Assembly (NCBI GenBank): GCA_964437825.1
Contig: CAYTIH010000006.1
Location: 1-64,000, forward strand
Reading direction: 5' to 3'
Origin: JBJFCE01 sp964437825
Lineage (GTDB): Bacteria; Bacillota; Clostridia; Lachnospirales; Lachnospiraceae
Length of the DNA: 64,000 nucleotides
This document shows positions 63,405 to 64,000 of the stretch, in pieces. Position 1 is the first letter of the stretch. The number at the start of each line of letters is the position of its first letter. The notes beneath the pieces were generated by a model that made no database searches, was not told the DNA's origin, and saw only the letters and a program-made list of their open reading frames with translations. The position numbers were made by a program, and so were the translations under genes.

Positions 63405-64000
63405 TCAGAACGTATTCTGATTTTGACGCACCGTTTCCAAATCTTCATCCTTTTTGACCACAACTCCGACAAAAGGCAGCTCTCTTTTCAGCGTATCGGC
63501 AGGAATCCCGCCAATCTGCAAGGCATTGATCCAGTCAATCAGCTCTGAGGTACTCGGTTTTTTACGGATATCCCGCAGATTCCTGATTTTGTAAAATACC
63601 TCCATCGCATTTTCCAATAGCTTCTGCTCCACATCGGGGTAATGCGTCTTTACAATCTGCTCCATCAGCTCCTGGTCGGGGAAATCGATGTAATGGAAAA
63701 TACATCTGCGCAGAAATGCATCCGGCAGTTCCTTTTCCGCATTGGAGGTAATAATCACAATGGGGCGATGCTTGGCCTTGATTGTGCGTTTGGTTTCGTT
63801 AATATAAAATTCCATCTGGTCCAGCTCCCATAAAAGGTCGTTCGGGAATTCAAGATCCGCTTTATCGATTTCATCAATCAGCAGGATTACCTGCTCCTCG
63901 CTGTCGAAAGCCTCTCCAAGCTTTCCGAGCTTGATATATCTTGCAATATCATTCACGCCTTCCTCACCGAATTGTCCGTCATACAGTCTCTGAATGGTAT
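63405..64000 (-). CDS. MoxR-family AAA+ ATPase, 5' end outside the window
   Basis: The visible 197 codons cover the second half of the AAA+ domain: Walker B LLIDEIDKAD, EFPNDLLWELDQMEF, sensor 1 IITSNAEKELPDAF and sensor 2 region RRCIFHYI. The frame stays open to base 64000 (upstream residues QRLYDGQFGEEGV), so the start lies beyond the window; the GTG at 63956 is not the real start. It works with the adjoining VWA protein in this family. Confidence 0.92.
   Translation of the reverse strand, partial: TIQRLYDGQFGEEGVNDIARYIKLGKLGEAFDSEEQVILLIDEIDKADLEFPNDLLWELDQMEFYINETKRTIKAKHRPIVIITSNAEKELPDAFLRRCIFHYIDFPDQELMEQIVKTHYPDVEQKLLENAMEVFYKIRNLRDIRKKPSTSELIDWINALQIGGIPADTLKRELPFVGVVVKKDEDLETVRQNQNTF

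Overview
The window looks like chromosomal DNA from an anaerobic, endospore-forming member of the Clostridia, most like a Lachnospiraceae genome. The grounds are the spore genes (cotJA-cotJB-cotJC, a SpoVAF-type gerA-family gene and spoIVA), the strictly anaerobic enzymes (class III ribonucleotide reductase nrdD-nrdG and a group B type [FeFe]-hydrogenase), strong purine-rich Shine-Dalgarno sites, and runs of same-strand genes. This is inferred from gene content only. The sequence has four N gaps: 10 N at 103-112, and 100 N each at 33924-34023, 43775-43874 and 57735-57834. Each 100-N gap sits inside a short tandem repeat, so repeat lengths and reading frames across them are unknown.

Layout. 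1-2250: tandem leftward promoters with a duplicated leader (possibly an rRNA operon leaving the window), a two-gene ABC importer, a hairpin-rich spacer and tRNA-Thr(CGU). 2260-6765 (minus): DUF1015, a GlgB-like protein lacking its catalytic nucleophile, and MscS. 6901-8585 (plus): a small unknown protein and an HD-GYP protein. 8629-11548: serC-serA-ybaK. 11529-17501: leuB-ilvD-ilvB and an L,D-transpeptidase. 17587-21496: yajC, tgt, a VanY-like peptidase and, divergently, aroC. 21499-25848: hypothetical protein, lactonase-like propeller, Cys-rich small protein, DUF5662, and a GlgX-like protein also stripped of catalytic residues. 26076-31462: DUF1292, then [FeFe]-hydrogenase, gltX and a UvrD-like helicase read leftwards. 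31582-36295: GldA/GldFG-like ABC exporter with a repeat tail, and cotJABC. 36395-44944: degV, spoVAF, dut, nrdG, nrdD, a class I aminotransferase and a WYL regulator. 44959-50854: a nucleoside-salvage run (SGNH hydrolase, punA, cdd, MTA/SAH deaminase) continuing into a membrane-anchored MutS-like ATPase and a small membrane protein. 50885-56396: purine permease, spoIVA and an intracellular GH74-like propeller. 56536-62125: an ABC exporter operon with a Q/N-repeat membrane protein. 62167-64000: VWA protein and MoxR ATPase (cut by the window edge).

The observations most worth following are: (i) two GH13 glycogen-enzyme homologues that keep the fold motifs but lose active-site residues; (ii) spoIVA and spoVAF, whose Shine-Dalgarno sequences each lie inside the 3' arm of a terminator-like hairpin followed by seven T and then ATG; (iii) a DUF1015 protein with a DGHHR motif near serC-serA in a window showing no serB; and (iv) the ABC operon with the prion-like repeat membrane protein.
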